Source: Branchiibius cervicis (GTDB lineage: Bacteria > Actinomycetota > Actinomycetes > Actinomycetales > Dermatophilaceae). From it: 64,000 bases of DNA. The notes under the pieces were generated by a model, which saw nothing but the letters and a program-made list of their open reading frames with translations, did no database searches and had not been told where the DNA came from. Where the stretch lies: the NCBI RefSeq assembly GCF_042661605.1, contig NZ_JBHSWJ010000002.1, forward strand, positions 992,001 to 1,056,000. The letters run 5' to 3'. Positions 47,426-56,691 of the stretch are shown piece by piece. The translations under genes and the position numbers were made by a program. Numbering within the stretch: the first letter of the stretch is position 1; each line of letters opens with the position of its first letter.

Positions 47426-48813
47426 GCGGGGCGCCCGACGCCGCGCGCCGCGAGGCAGAGCGCAAGCTGGAGCTGCGCAAGCGGCTGGCTGAGATCGAGC
47501 GGGACCTGAACTCCCGAGCTCCGGAGAACATGCCGGAGCCGTCGCTGGAGCGGGTCCGCCAGGTGATGGAACTGCTGGGAGACCCGCAGAACGCCTACCC
47601 GGTCATCCATCTGACCGGGACCAACGGCAAGACCACCACGACCCGGGTGATCGAGCGCATCCTGCGTGAGATCGGGCTGAACACCGGACGGATGACTTCC
47701 CCGCACCTGCACGACGTCCGGGAGCGAATCGCCTTCAACGGTCAGCCGATCGAGCCCGAGAGGTTCGTGGCGACGTACGACGATGTGTTGCCCTACGTGC
47801 ACATCGTCGACGAGCGTTCGGTCGCCGAGGGCGGCCCCCGGACCACCTACTTCGAGCTGCTGGTGATCATCGCCTACGCAGCCTTCGCCGACGCACCGGT
47901 CGACGTGGCCGTCGTCGAGGTGGGGTTGGGCGGACTCTGGGACGCGACGAACGTCGCCGACGGCAAGGTCGCCGTCGTCACACCGATCTCGCTGGATCAC
48001 ACCCGGTTGCTCGGCGACACGGTCGAGGAGATCGCGACGGAGAAGCGGGCCATCATCAAACCGGGTGCGCTGGCCGTCATCGGGCGGCAACTGCCCGAAG
48101 TCGACGAGGTGATCCGCGAGCACGTCGTCGAGGTCGAGGCCACCATGCTGCGCGAGGACGAGGCCTTCGCAGTCACCGAACGGGATCAGGCCATCGGCGG
48201 CCAGCAGATCACCGTGCAGGGGCTGGCTGCGGTCTATCCGGACCTGTTCGTGCCGTTGTTCGGTGACTACCAGGCGCACAACGTGGCCACGGCCATCGCC
48301 GCGGTCGAGGCGTTCATCGGCGGCGGGGAGCAGCCCTTGGATCTTGAGCTCCTGCAGTCGGCGCTGGCGCAGGTCACCTCACCGGGCCGCCTCGAGATCG
48401 TCCGGCGCAGCCCCACGGTGCTGGTGGACGCTGCGCACAACGCCGGCGGCGCGATCGCCCTCGCCGAGGCGCTGACCGACTCCTTCGCCTTCACCCACCT
48501 TGTCGGAGTGCTCGCGGTGCTGGCGGACAAGGACGCGGAGTCGATGCTGACGACCCTCGAGCCGGTGCTGGACGAGGTCGTCGTGACCCGCAACTCCTCC
48601 CCGCGCTCGCTGTCGGCCCAGTCACTGGGTGAGTTGGCGGTCGAGATCTTCGGCGAGGACCGGGTACGGATCGAACCGGTCCTGGTGGATGCGTTGGACC
48701 GGGCCGCGGCCCTGGCCGACGACGCCGGGGTCGGTGCCGGAGTGATCGCGACCGGATCGATCATGACGGCAGCCGATGTCAGGGCGCTCCTGGGGAAGTC
48801 CGACGAGACGTGA
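47422..48813 (+). CDS. folC: folylpolyglutamate synthase / dihydrofolate synthase
   Basis: The gene encodes 463 residues. The Mur-ligase-like ATP site HLTGTNGKTTTTRVIERIL lies near residues 67-85, then SPHLHDVRERI, the catalytic-centre EVGLGGLWDATN, and the C-terminal domain with VLVDAAHNAGGAIALAEAL. It adds glutamate to dihydropteroate and folates, retaining them in the cell. It overlaps ileS upstream and the DUF4233 gene downstream by four bases. The ileS/valS-folC-DUF4233-ndk neighbourhood is a conserved actinobacterial block. Confidence 0.95.
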   Translation: MSGAPDAARREAERKLELRKRLAEIERDLNSRAPENMPEPSLERVRQVMELLGDPQNAYPVIHLTGTNGKTTTTRVIERILREIGLNTGRMTSPHLHDVRERIAFNGQPIEPERFVATYDDVLPYVHIVDERSVAEGGPRTTYFELLVIIAYAAFADAPVDVAVVEVGLGGLWDATNVADGKVAVVTPISLDHTRLLGDTVEEIATEKRAIIKPGALAVIGRQLPEVDEVIREHVVEVEATMLREDEAFAVTERDQAIGGQQITVQGLAAVYPDLFVPLFGDYQAHNVATAIAAVEAFIGGGEQPLDLELLQSALAQVTSPGRLEIVRRSPTVLVDAAHNAGGAIALAEALTDSFAFTHLVGVLAVLADKDAESMLTTLEPVLDEVVVTRNSSPRSLSAQSLGELAVEIFGEDRVRIEPVLVDALDRAAALADDAGVGAGVIATGSIMTAADVRALLGKSDET

Positions 48814-49223
48814 GGTACGTCGGCTCGATGCTGGTCTACGGCGTCGGCGAGAAGATGACCCGGCGCCTGGCCGCGGTCGTCATCGGCTGTCAGTCCCTGG
48901 TCGTGTTCTTCGGAACCCTGGTCGCCTTCCAACTGGGACGCACCAACGGGGAAACCGGCCACTCGGCGTACCTGATCGTCGGTCTTGTCCTGATGATCGC
49001 GTGCATCGTCGCGGCGGGCAGTTTGCGACGACCCTGGGGTGTCACGCTGGGTTGGCTGCTGCAACTGGCTACGCTCGCCTCGGCCCTGATCGTGCCGATG
49101 ATGCTCGTGGTCGGGGTGATCTTTCTGGCGTTGTGGATGACAGCGCTGGTGCAGGGCCGCAAGATGGACCGGCTGAGCGCCGATTGGGCGGCCGCCCACC
49201 CGAACGAACAGGAGCGCGCGTGA
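48810..49223 (+). CDS. DUF4233 membrane protein
   Basis: The gene encodes 137 residues with four membrane helices (about 20-42, 50-70, 78-95 and 98-118) and a charged tail ending NEQERA. It matches the DUF4233 proteins that typically lie between folC and ndk in actinobacteria. No function is established to my knowledge. The GTG at 48810 overlaps the folC stop; an internal ATG near 48828 or the one before TRRLAAVV would also fit. The stop overlaps the uppP start (GTGA), so translation is coupled along the operon. Confidence 0.82.
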   Translation: MRYVGSMLVYGVGEKMTRRLAAVVIGCQSLVVFFGTLVAFQLGRTNGETGHSAYLIVGLVLMIACIVAAGSLRRPWGVTLGWLLQLATLASALIVPMMLVVGVIFLALWMTALVQGRKMDRLSADWAAAHPNEQERA

Positions 49224-50044
49224 GCTGGTTGCAGTCGATCGTCCTGGGGATCGTGCAGGGTCTGACCGAATTCCTGCCGATCTCCTCCTCGGCCCACCAA
49301 CTGATCGTCTCCCGGTTGTTCTTCCGCAACGACGGCGGCGGCGCTGCCTTCACCGCCGTCACCCAGCTGGGCACCGAGGCAGCCGTCATCGTCTACTTCG
49401 CCCGCGACATCGGCACGATCCTCAAACACTGGTTCTTCTCCCTGACCGGCAAACTGCCCCGCGGCGACCCGAAGGCCCGTGAGGGCTGGTACGTCATCCT
49501 GGGCACCATTCCGATCGGCATCCTGGGCCTGGTGTTCAAGGACGCCATCGAAGGGCCGGCACGCAACCTGTGGCTGACCGCCAGCATGCTGCTGATTTTC
49601 GCGCTGGTGATCGCGGTCGCCGACAGCACCGCTCGCCAGGACAAGACGTTGGCCGACCTCAACGTCAAGGACGGCCTCTTCTTCGGTCTGTGGCAGGCGC
49701 TGTCGCTGATCCCGGGCGTCTCCCGCTCCGGCGGCACCATCTCCGGTGGTCTGTTCATGGGGTACGACCGGCCGTCGGCGGCCCGATACTCCTTCCTGCT
49801 GGCGATCCCAGCGGTTCTCACCAGCGGTCTGTTCGAGCTCAAGGGCGCGCACGCCGGCGACGACGGCGGCTGGGGGCCGATCATTCTGGCCACCGTCATC
49901 TCCTTCGTCATCGGGTACGCCGTGATCGCCTGGTTCCTGCGGTGGATCTCCAGTCACGACTTCCGGCCGTTCGTCTACTACCGGATCCTGCTGGCGGTCC
50001 TGCTGTTCGTGCTGCTGGGCGTCGGGGCGTTGTCGCCGACCTGA
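49220..50044 (+). CDS. uppP: undecaprenyl-diphosphatase UppP (BacA)
   Basis: The gene encodes 274 residues with about eight membrane helices. The two active-site motifs are seen: GLTEFLPISSSAH near residues 13-26 with the catalytic glutamate, and PGVSRSGGT near 170-178 with the catalytic serine/arginine loop. It recycles the undecaprenyl carrier used for peptidoglycan by removing a phosphate from the outer leaflet, and overexpression gives bacitracin tolerance in other bacteria. A GTG start overlaps the preceding stop. It is a fitting neighbour for the mre and PBP2 genes downstream. Confidence 0.95.
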   Translation: MSWLQSIVLGIVQGLTEFLPISSSAHQLIVSRLFFRNDGGGAAFTAVTQLGTEAAVIVYFARDIGTILKHWFFSLTGKLPRGDPKAREGWYVILGTIPIGILGLVFKDAIEGPARNLWLTASMLLIFALVIAVADSTARQDKTLADLNVKDGLFFGLWQALSLIPGVSRSGGTISGGLFMGYDRPSAARYSFLLAIPAVLTSGLFELKGAHAGDDGGWGPIILATVISFVIGYAVIAWFLRWISSHDFRPFVYYRILLAVLLFVLLGVGALSPT

Positions 50045-50070
50045 TCGACCGGTCAGGGATACTCGGGCGG

Positions 50071-51414
50071 GTGGACAACACTTCGCGTTGGCGTGCCCGG
50101 GTCGTCGATGGCCTGTCCACGCGGCTCTGGCCGCTTCCTGCTCTCGGTGTCCTGCTGGGGACCATCGCCGGAGTGTTGCTTCCGACGGTCGACTCCGGCC
50201 AACTGTCCGGCTGGCCGCGAACACTGATCTTCGAAGGTGACGCCAGCGCCGCCCGGTCGGTCCTGTCGGCGATTGCCAGTTCGTTGGTGTCTGCGGCCAC
50301 GCTGACCTTCTCGCTGACCGTGGTCGCCTTCCAGCTGGCCAGCAGCCAGGCCTCGCCGCGGTTGTTGCGGCAGTTCTCGCAGGATCGCGCGGTGCAGCTC
50401 ACGCTGGCCATCTTCCTCGGGACGTTCGCCTTCGCCCTGACCTTGTTGCGGTCGGTCCACGGAGATGTGGTTCCGCGCTTCTCCGTCACGGTCGCCTGCC
50501 TGATGACGTTGATCTGCGTCGTAGTGCTGGTGATGTTCCTCGGCCACGTCGCGAGCCTGCTGCGGCTCGAGACGATGATGCGTGATGTCCACGAGACCAC
50601 GAACCGCACCATCGACGTCGTGTGTTCGCAGGCGAAGGACGCGGATCCGCGTGAGGTCCCCCACCCGCAGGACGGTCAGTTCGTCGCGGTCGTCGAGGCC
50701 GAGGACAGCGGCTTCGTGACCGAGATGCGGCGCAGCGCTCTCATCGAGCGCGCCAAGGAGCTCGGCGTCGTCTTCCGGGAGCTGCACCCGGTGGGCGACA
50801 GCGTCATCGCCGGTACCCCGTTGCTGCAGTGGTGGTCCACGCAGCCGCACACCCCGGCCGATCCGGACCGTGCTGCCCGGGTCGCGGAGGCCGGACGTGC
50901 CGCGGTGGTCCTCGGGTACGAGCGGACCGGCGTCGCCGACGTCGGCTTCGGCCTGCGGCAACTCGTGGACGTCTGCATCAGGGCGCTGTCGCCCGGGGTC
51001 AACGATCCGACCACGGCGGTGCACGCTCTCAGCCACATCACGGCCGTTCTCGGCTCGTTGGTCGTCCTTCCGGAGCAGCCGGCGGTCCTCGCCGACGAGG
51101 ACGGCCGGCCCCGGCTCGTCGTACGCGTCCATGACATCCGCGATCTGCTGCGGCTGGGCTTCGAGCAGCCGCGCCACTACGGCTCCGGCGACCCGCAGGT
51201 CGCCGAGCGGCTGCTCACCGCCTGCTGGGAACTGGCCTGGATCGCCCAGGACACCCATCACCTGCCGGCGATCCAGGAGGAGACGCGGCGCACGCTGGAC
51301 GCCGTCCGCGCGCAGCAGCCGGGACCGGAGCGGTCACGGGAGTACGACGAGCTCGCCGGGCGGGTGTTCGCCCTCGCCGAGGCTGCGGGCGGACCGCCCG
51401 CGCTGCGTGGCTAG
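50071..51414 (+). CDS. DUF2254 membrane protein
   Basis: The gene encodes 447 residues from a GTG at 50071. Four membrane helices lie in the first 160 residues (LPALGVLLGTIAGVLLPTV, then a pair around 75-100 and 110-165). They include SAATLTFSLTVVAFQLASSQASPRLL, a segment typical of DUF2254. The remaining 280 residues are cytoplasmic with VDVCIRALSPGVNDPTTAVHAL, another hallmark. The function is unknown; the architecture is loosely reminiscent of channel-like proteins. It interrupts the otherwise standard folC-uppP-ndk neighbourhood and stands nine bases before ndk. Confidence 0.82.
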   Translation: MDNTSRWRARVVDGLSTRLWPLPALGVLLGTIAGVLLPTVDSGQLSGWPRTLIFEGDASAARSVLSAIASSLVSAATLTFSLTVVAFQLASSQASPRLLRQFSQDRAVQLTLAIFLGTFAFALTLLRSVHGDVVPRFSVTVACLMTLICVVVLVMFLGHVASLLRLETMMRDVHETTNRTIDVVCSQAKDADPREVPHPQDGQFVAVVEAEDSGFVTEMRRSALIERAKELGVVFRELHPVGDSVIAGTPLLQWWSTQPHTPADPDRAARVAEAGRAAVVLGYERTGVADVGFGLRQLVDVCIRALSPGVNDPTTAVHALSHITAVLGSLVVLPEQPAVLADEDGRPRLVVRVHDIRDLLRLGFEQPRHYGSGDPQVAERLLTACWELAWIAQDTHHLPAIQEETRRTLDAVRAQQPGPERSREYDELAGRVFALAEAAGGPPALRG

Positions 51415-51423
51415 GGTTGCACC

Positions 51424-51834
51424 GTGAGTGAACGCACGCTGGTCATTGTCAAACCCGACGGCTACCGCCGCGGCCTGACCGGGGAGGTGCTGCGTCGCAT
51501 CGAAGCCAAGGGCTACACCCTGGCCGCGCTGACCGTGCAGACCCCGGATCGAGAGCGCCTCGCGCAGCACTACGCCGAGCACGAGGGCAAGCCGTTCTAC
51601 GAGCCGCTGATCGACTTCATGTCCTCGGGCCCGGCCACGTTCGCCATCGTCGAAGGCCACCGCTGCATCGAGGGTTTCCGGGCGCTCGCCGGCGCCACCG
51701 ACCCCACGGCTGCCCTGCCGGGCACCATCCGCGGTGACCTCGGTCGTGACTGGGGCGAGAAGGTGCAGGCCAACATCGTGCACGGTTCGGACGCACCGGA
51801 GTCCGCAGAGCGCGAGATCGCGATCTGGTTCTGA
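51424..51834 (+). CDS. ndk: nucleoside diphosphate kinase
   Basis: The gene encodes 136 residues, the standard length. It begins with RTLVIVKPDGYRRGLTGEVL, and the phosphorylated histidine lies in NIVHGSDAPESAEREI near residue 117. It transfers the gamma-phosphate from ATP to other nucleoside diphosphates. The GTG start follows the DUF2254 stop closely, so the two are likely co-transcribed. Its 3' end converges on the marR gene with ten bases between. Confidence 0.97.
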   Translation: MSERTLVIVKPDGYRRGLTGEVLRRIEAKGYTLAALTVQTPDRERLAQHYAEHEGKPFYEPLIDFMSSGPATFAIVEGHRCIEGFRALAGATDPTAALPGTIRGDLGRDWGEKVQANIVHGSDAPESAEREIAIWF

Positions 51835-51844
51835 CCGGCTGAGG

Positions 51845-52368
51845 TCAGCTGCCCAGCGCGTCGTCCAGTCCGGCGATCGCGCGTTCCAGCAGATCGGCCA
51901 GCGTCTCCCGCTCGGTCTCGCTGAGCTGCGCGAGCACATCGGACTCGACGACATCGCCGGCCTGGATGGTCTTGCGGAACATCTCCCAGCCCGCCGACGT
52001 GAGGGTGACGATCATCCGGGTCCGGTTGGTGGTGTCGGGTGTACGCAGGATCAGCCCCCGCTCGGACATCTTGTCCAACCGGTGGGTCATTGACGACGGT
52101 GCGATCGCCAGCGCGGCGGCCAGCGACGACGGCGTGCTGATCGCGTCCTTGGGTGTCGTCGCCAAGCGGGAAATAACCCCCATTCGCCCGCGGACACGTC
52201 GAGGTCGACCAATTGGGCGGTGTAGAACTGTGACAGGCGCCGCGTGAGTCCGTGGACCGCCGTGATGACGCGTTGGGTCTGCTCGTTGCCGCCGGCCGCG
52301 ATGTAGGCGGCGACCTCGGCTTCGTACACCGCCGTGGCGCTGGCGCGCGGCGGTCTGCGCGGGCTCAT
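51845..52368 (-). CDS. MarR-family transcriptional regulator, frameshifted
   Basis: About 174 residues from the ATG at 52368. The N-terminal dimerisation helices (TQRVITAVHGLTRRLSQFYT) lead into LDVSAGEWGVISRLA; the frame breaks in the CCCCC run at 52177-52181 (GGGGG in the gene), and one extra G restores this segment. The winged helix-turn-helix follows: SLAAALAIAPSSMTHRLDKMSERGLI, with the wing DTTNRTRMIVTLT. It lies divergent from mreB with 57 bases between starts, so it may control itself or mreB; no operator is obvious. The effector is unknown. Confidence 0.85.
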
Positions 52369-52425
52369 GGCGCACCATCTTGCCAGTCCCCTCGGGATCC
52401 ATCGTCGGGCGGTTAGCATTCACCA

Positions 52426-53430
52426 GTGGCGACGCGGTGGGGATTCGGTGCGGATCTGGCCATCGACCTCGGCACCGCGACCACCGTCATCTACCAGCGC
52501 GGCGCAGGAGTGATGCTCGACGAACCCTCGTTGATCGCCACCGATCCCCGCACCGGCGCGCTCCTGGCCGTGGGCCGGGACGGGTACGAGATGCTCGGCC
52601 GCGCTCCCGGTCAGGTGCAACTGGTGCGCCCGTTGGTCGGCGGGGTCATCCGGGATCCGGTGGCCGCTGAGCGGATGGTGCGCCACTTGGTGACCTCGCT
52701 GCGGCCCTCCCGGATCGTGCGACCGCGGATGGCGGTGGCGTTGCCCGGTCACGTCAGCCCGTTGGAGCGGGCCGCCGTCGAGGACGCGGTCCTGCGCAGC
52801 GGTGCCCGGTCGGTCTTCACCGTCGACGGCACGCTGGCTGCGGCCATCGGTGCCGAGGAACAGGTCAGCGGACCGTCGGCGTGCCTCATCGCCGACATCG
52901 GCGCCGGCAAGACCGACCTGGCGTTGATCAGCCTGGGCGGGACGGTCGTGGCGCGCACCCTGCCGATCGGCGGCGACACGCTCGACCACGCGATCGTGGA
53001 ATGGATGACCCGGCAACACCGACTGCTCCTGGGCACCCGGACGGCGGAGGACATCAAGGTCCGGATCGGTTCGGCAGGCGCGAGAGGCCCCGCCGGTCCG
53101 ATGCGGGTGCGCGGTCGCGACATCGACTCCGGGCTGCCGCGCACCGTGGTCGTCAGCCCGGACGACGTGCGGGAGGCGCTGGCTGCTGCGGTCGCCGAAC
53201 TGCGCGAGGCGCTCGCGGCGCTGATCGGGCAGGCACCCCCGGAACTCGCCGGCGATCTCGTGGGCGGTGGCCTGACGTTGACCGGGGGAGGCGCGCTCCT
53301 GCACGGACTGGCGCAGCACTTGTCCGAGTCGCTGCAGGTCCCGGTCCGGGTCGCCGACAACCCCCGATGGAGTACGGCGCTGGGCGTCGGCCGCTGCGTC
53401 GAGGACTTCCGGGGATGCGCTCCATGCTGA
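52426..53430 (+). CDS. mreB: MreB-like actin homologue, divergent
   Basis: The gene encodes 334 residues from a GTG. The actin-fold motifs are recognisable: phosphate 1 AIDLGTATTVIY near residue 12, phosphate 2 IADIGAGKTDLALI near 154 and the adenosine motif LTLTGGGALLHGL near 286. Phosphate 2 normally reads DIGGGTT, so this one is altered (GAGKT). MreB filaments direct lateral wall synthesis in rods. It leads mreC-mreD-PBP2. In many coccoid actinobacteria mre genes are lost, so retention of a divergent copy is notable. The C-terminus ends FRGCAPC without the usual extension. Confidence 0.85.
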   Translation: MATRWGFGADLAIDLGTATTVIYQRGAGVMLDEPSLIATDPRTGALLAVGRDGYEMLGRAPGQVQLVRPLVGGVIRDPVAAERMVRHLVTSLRPSRIVRPRMAVALPGHVSPLERAAVEDAVLRSGARSVFTVDGTLAAAIGAEEQVSGPSACLIADIGAGKTDLALISLGGTVVARTLPIGGDTLDHAIVEWMTRQHRLLLGTRTAEDIKVRIGSAGARGPAGPMRVRGRDIDSGLPRTVVVSPDDVREALAAAVAELREALAALIGQAPPELAGDLVGGGLTLTGGGALLHGLAQHLSESLQVPVRVADNPRWSTALGVGRCVEDFRGCAPC

Positions 53431-53450
53431 CCGAAAGTGTGCGCTGAGCG

Positions 53451-54233
53451 GTGCGACGACCGTCGGCGAGGGCGTGGGTGGGGGTGGCCGCGGCGGCGAC
53501 CCTGGGTATCGCGGTCGTCGACCAGGCCAGCCCGCACCTGCTCGCACCGGTGCGTGACGTGGCCGCCGACGTGTGGTCGCCGCTGCAACGGGCCGTGGGC
53601 ACGACCGACGAGCGGGTGCGGACGCTGACCGCCGAGCGGGATGCCGCAACCCGGCAACTGGCCGACGCCCGGCAATGGAGCAGTGACCGCGCTGCGGTCG
53701 AGAGGCTGCTCGGCTCGGCTGCCGCCGCCGGTCACACGGTGCGCGCCGCTCAGGTCATCGCGTTCGAAACCAATGCCAGAACCGCTGTCGTGCAACGGAT
53801 CACGCTGGACGTGGGCAGTAACGACGGAATTCACAGCGACCGCGCCGTGATCAGTGCGGACGGGTTGGTGGGGCGGGTGAGTTCGGTCGCGAAGACCAGT
53901 TGCGAAGTCACGTTGGTGACCGACCCCTCGAGTGTGGTGGCCGCACGGGTGGGAAGCGGCGTACTGGCAACGGTGACGGGCAGGTCGCCCACCGGTGTGG
54001 CGGCGCACCCGCCCGGCGACGTCAGCGTGGTGGTCGTCGGCGGGGGACAGGTCGCACGCGGCGACCGGGTGACGACGCTCGGCAGCCTCGGTGGCACGCC
54101 GTACCCGGCGGGTCTGTCGATCGGAACGGTCACCGGAGTCGACCCGGCGAGTGATACCCGGCCGCCCTCGGCGACCGTTCGGCCTGCAATCGATCTCAGC
54201 AGTCTCGACATCGTGGGGGTGCTGACCTCATGA
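53451..54233 (+). CDS. mreC: rod-shape protein MreC
   Basis: The gene encodes 260 residues. A single membrane helix near residues 8-25 is followed by a coiled coil (residues 45-80, ERVRTLTAERDAATRQLADA) and the beta-rich periplasmic MreC domain with ITLDVGSNDGIHSDRAVIS and GLVGRVSSVAKTSCEVTLVTD, both typical. MreC couples MreB to PBP2 and MreD outside the membrane. The start GTG lies 20 bases after mreB. The stop overlaps the mreD start (ATGA). Confidence 0.9.
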   Translation: MRRPSARAWVGVAAAATLGIAVVDQASPHLLAPVRDVAADVWSPLQRAVGTTDERVRTLTAERDAATRQLADARQWSSDRAAVERLLGSAAAAGHTVRAAQVIAFETNARTAVVQRITLDVGSNDGIHSDRAVISADGLVGRVSSVAKTSCEVTLVTDPSSVVAARVGSGVLATVTGRSPTGVAAHPPGDVSVVVVGGGQVARGDRVTTLGSLGGTPYPAGLSIGTVTGVDPASDTRPPSATVRPAIDLSSLDIVGVLTS

Positions 54234-54724
54234 GGCTGTGGCCGCCGGGGTTACGGGCCTGGCGCGTGGCTTTCGCCCTGGTCGGCGTCCTCCTGGCCGG
54301 GACGGTGCTGCCCCGCTTCCCGCTGGCACCGGACCTGCTGGCGGTGCTCGTGGTGTCCGTCGGGCTGAGTGCGGGGCCGGTGACCGGTGCCGCGGCGGGC
54401 CTGGCTGTCGGTTGGCTGCTGGACCTGGTGCCTCCGGGCGGTCAACCTCTCGGAGCGGGGGCGATCAGCTACCTGCTGGTGGGTCTGCTGGGTGCGGCGT
54501 GCGCGCGATGGTGGCGTACGTCGGCACTGGCGCCCGCGCTCATCGCTGCGGCGGCGGCAACCGTGGTCCAGGTGATCCGGCTCCTTGGCCGGGCGGCGCT
54601 CGGAGCGCCGTTGCCGATCGGTGCAGCCCTCGGCATCGTCGTGCTGACTGCGCTGCTGGGTGCGCTGCTGCTGCCGCCGCTGGTGGTGTGGCAGCGCCGG
54701 CTCGCGGTGCGGCGGTGGGCATGA
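54230..54724 (+). CDS. mreD: rod-shape protein MreD
   Basis: The gene encodes 164 residues with five membrane helices, as expected for MreD (LVGVLLAGTVLPRFPLAPDLLAVLV near the start, then AGLAVGWLLDLVPPGGQPLG). MreD is an integral part of the elongation complex with MreC and PBP2. Both ends overlap the neighbouring genes by four bases, so mreC, mreD and PBP2 are translationally coupled. Sequence conservation in this family is low, and the call relies as much on position as on sequence. Confidence 0.85.
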   Translation: MRLWPPGLRAWRVAFALVGVLLAGTVLPRFPLAPDLLAVLVVSVGLSAGPVTGAAAGLAVGWLLDLVPPGGQPLGAGAISYLLVGLLGAACARWWRTSALAPALIAAAAATVVQVIRLLGRAALGAPLPIGAALGIVVLTALLGALLLPPLVVWQRRLAVRRWA

Positions 54725-56691
54725 GGCGAGGATCGGCGGCGCGTCTGGTAGCTGTACTCGCCGTCACTGTCCTGGTCTGTGTGGGCCTGATCCTGCGGCT
54801 GGGGCAGGTGCAACTGACCGACGCGACACCGGGCTCGGCGCTGCTCGGGCAGAACGCGACTCGCTCCATCCCGGTGACCGCGCCCCGCGGGCAGATCCAG
54901 GCGGCCGACGGCACGGTTCTGGTCGGCAACACCCTGCACCCGGTGCTCACGATCAGCCCCACGGTCCTCGCCGACCAGAGCGACGGCGGGACCGGGCTGC
55001 TGAGCCGCGTCGCCGCCCAGCTGCGGGTGCCGGCCACCGATCTGATCGGGCGCAGCAAGGTCTGCGGGACCAAGGGCGCCGCGCCTGTGCCGCGGTGCTT
55101 CAGCGCAAGCCCGGTGGCGCCGGTCCCGATCATGGATGACCCGCCGATGACCCAGGTCCTGGGGATGCTCGAGCAACCGGCCACGTTCCCCGGCCTGGCG
55201 CTGCAGCAGGTGCCGCAGCGCGATTACCCGCAGGATCACCCGGGCGGTCTGAACGTCGCGCAGGTGCTGGGATACCTGGGTTCGGTGGACCGGGAGGAGC
55301 TGGCGGCAGACCCCCGCTTGACCGCGCAGGACGTGGTGGGTCGCGCCGGTCTGGAGCGCACCTACAACGCCGCACTGCAGGGCACACCGGGCACGATCAC
55401 CTACGCCGTCGACGACCGGGGACTGCCGATTTCCGTTGCGGCACAGACCGCCCCGGTGCAGGGCGATACCGTGCGCACCCATCTGATCCCCGCCGTCCAG
55501 CAGCGGTCGGAGGCAGCATTGGCTGCGGGTCTGGCCAAGGCCAAGGCGCCCGCCGGCGCTGTCGTGGTGCTCGACGCCACCGACGGCGGCGTCGTGGCGA
55601 TGAGCAGCCAGCCGACGTACGACCCGGCGGTATGGACCGGCGGTATCTCCCAGGCGGAGTACACCAAGATCAGCAACGCCCTGCCCAACCGGGCGATCTC
55701 GCAGGTGCAGCCGCCGGGATCGACGTTCAAGGCGGTCACCTTGCCCGGGGCGATCGCGGCGGGTGTCGACCCTTCAGGGACCTATTCGTGTCCATCGTCG
55801 GTGCGCATCGGCAACCGCGACTTCACCAACTTCGAGTCGGAGTCCTACGGCTCGATCTCGATGACGACGGCGCTGGAGGTGTCCTGCGACACCGTGTTCT
55901 ACCGGTGGGCCTATCAGCAATGGCAGAAGGAGGGTGGTCTGGCCGCATCCGCTTCGACAACAAGTCCGTTCGCGGTTTCGGCCCGGGACTTCCGCCTCGG
56001 GCAACAGACCGGTGTCGACCTCCCGGCCGAGGCGGCCGGTCTGATCCCGGACCGGGCGTGGAAGGTGGCGCAGTGGGAGCAGACCAAGACTCAGGTCTGC
56101 GAGCGGGCGGCCAAGGGGTACCCGGAAATCACCGACAAGGCCCGCGCGGCCTACCTGACCGCGGTGGCGAAGGAGAACTGCGCGGCGGGCTACCAGTGGC
56201 AGCCAGGTGACGCGGTCAACTTCGTGATCGGGCAGGGCTCGGTGTCGGTGACGCCGTTGCAGATGGCCGTGGCCTACGGCGCGATCGCGAACGGTGGCAC
56301 GCTGTGGCAGCCGCATGTGGCCGCCGCCACGATCTCGGCGGCCGGTAAGACCCGGCCGGTGGCCGCGGTGAAGACCGGCTCGGTGGGATTGACAGCACCC
56401 GCTCGGACCACCCTGGAGACCGGGCTGTGCGAGGTGACCGGCGGCAGCCGGGGTACGGCGTTCGCGGCCTTCCGGGGGTTCGACCTGGAAAGCTACCGGG
56501 TGTGCGGGAAGACCGGCACCGCAGAGGTTTTCGGCAAGCAGCCCACGTCCTGGTTCGTGTCCTACGGGCCGAAGACCGCCGACGGTCGCCAGTATGTCGT
56601 GGCGGTGATGCTGGAGCAGGCGGGTACCGGTGCGGACGCCGCGGCCCCTGTGGCGCGGCAGATCTGGGACGTGCTGCGCACGCTGGGTTGA
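54721..56691 (+). CDS. mrdA: penicillin-binding protein 2 (transpeptidase of the elongation complex)
   Basis: The gene encodes 656 residues. There is one N-terminal membrane anchor (residues 8-28), a dimerisation/pedestal domain, and the transpeptidase domain with the catalytic serine in QPPGSTFKAVT near residue 340, the second motif EVSCD in place of SxN near 389, and CGKTGTAEV near 595. It crosslinks peptidoglycan for elongation. The ATG overlaps the mreD stop. A rodA gene normally follows in this operon and would supply the glycosyltransferase partner, but here a phosphoketolase comes next. The 125 bases after it hold only a five-base CCCTC/GAGGG hairpin. Confidence 0.93.
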   Translation: MRRGSAARLVAVLAVTVLVCVGLILRLGQVQLTDATPGSALLGQNATRSIPVTAPRGQIQAADGTVLVGNTLHPVLTISPTVLADQSDGGTGLLSRVAAQLRVPATDLIGRSKVCGTKGAAPVPRCFSASPVAPVPIMDDPPMTQVLGMLEQPATFPGLALQQVPQRDYPQDHPGGLNVAQVLGYLGSVDREELAADPRLTAQDVVGRAGLERTYNAALQGTPGTITYAVDDRGLPISVAAQTAPVQGDTVRTHLIPAVQQRSEAALAAGLAKAKAPAGAVVVLDATDGGVVAMSSQPTYDPAVWTGGISQAEYTKISNALPNRAISQVQPPGSTFKAVTLPGAIAAGVDPSGTYSCPSSVRIGNRDFTNFESESYGSISMTTALEVSCDTVFYRWAYQQWQKEGGLAASASTTSPFAVSARDFRLGQQTGVDLPAEAAGLIPDRAWKVAQWEQTKTQVCERAAKGYPEITDKARAAYLTAVAKENCAAGYQWQPGDAVNFVIGQGSVSVTPLQMAVAYGAIANGGTLWQPHVAAATISAAGKTRPVAAVKTGSVGLTAPARTTLETGLCEVTGGSRGTAFAAFRGFDLESYRVCGKTGTAEVFGKQPTSWFVSYGPKTADGRQYVVAVMLEQAGTGADAAAPVARQIWDVLRTLG

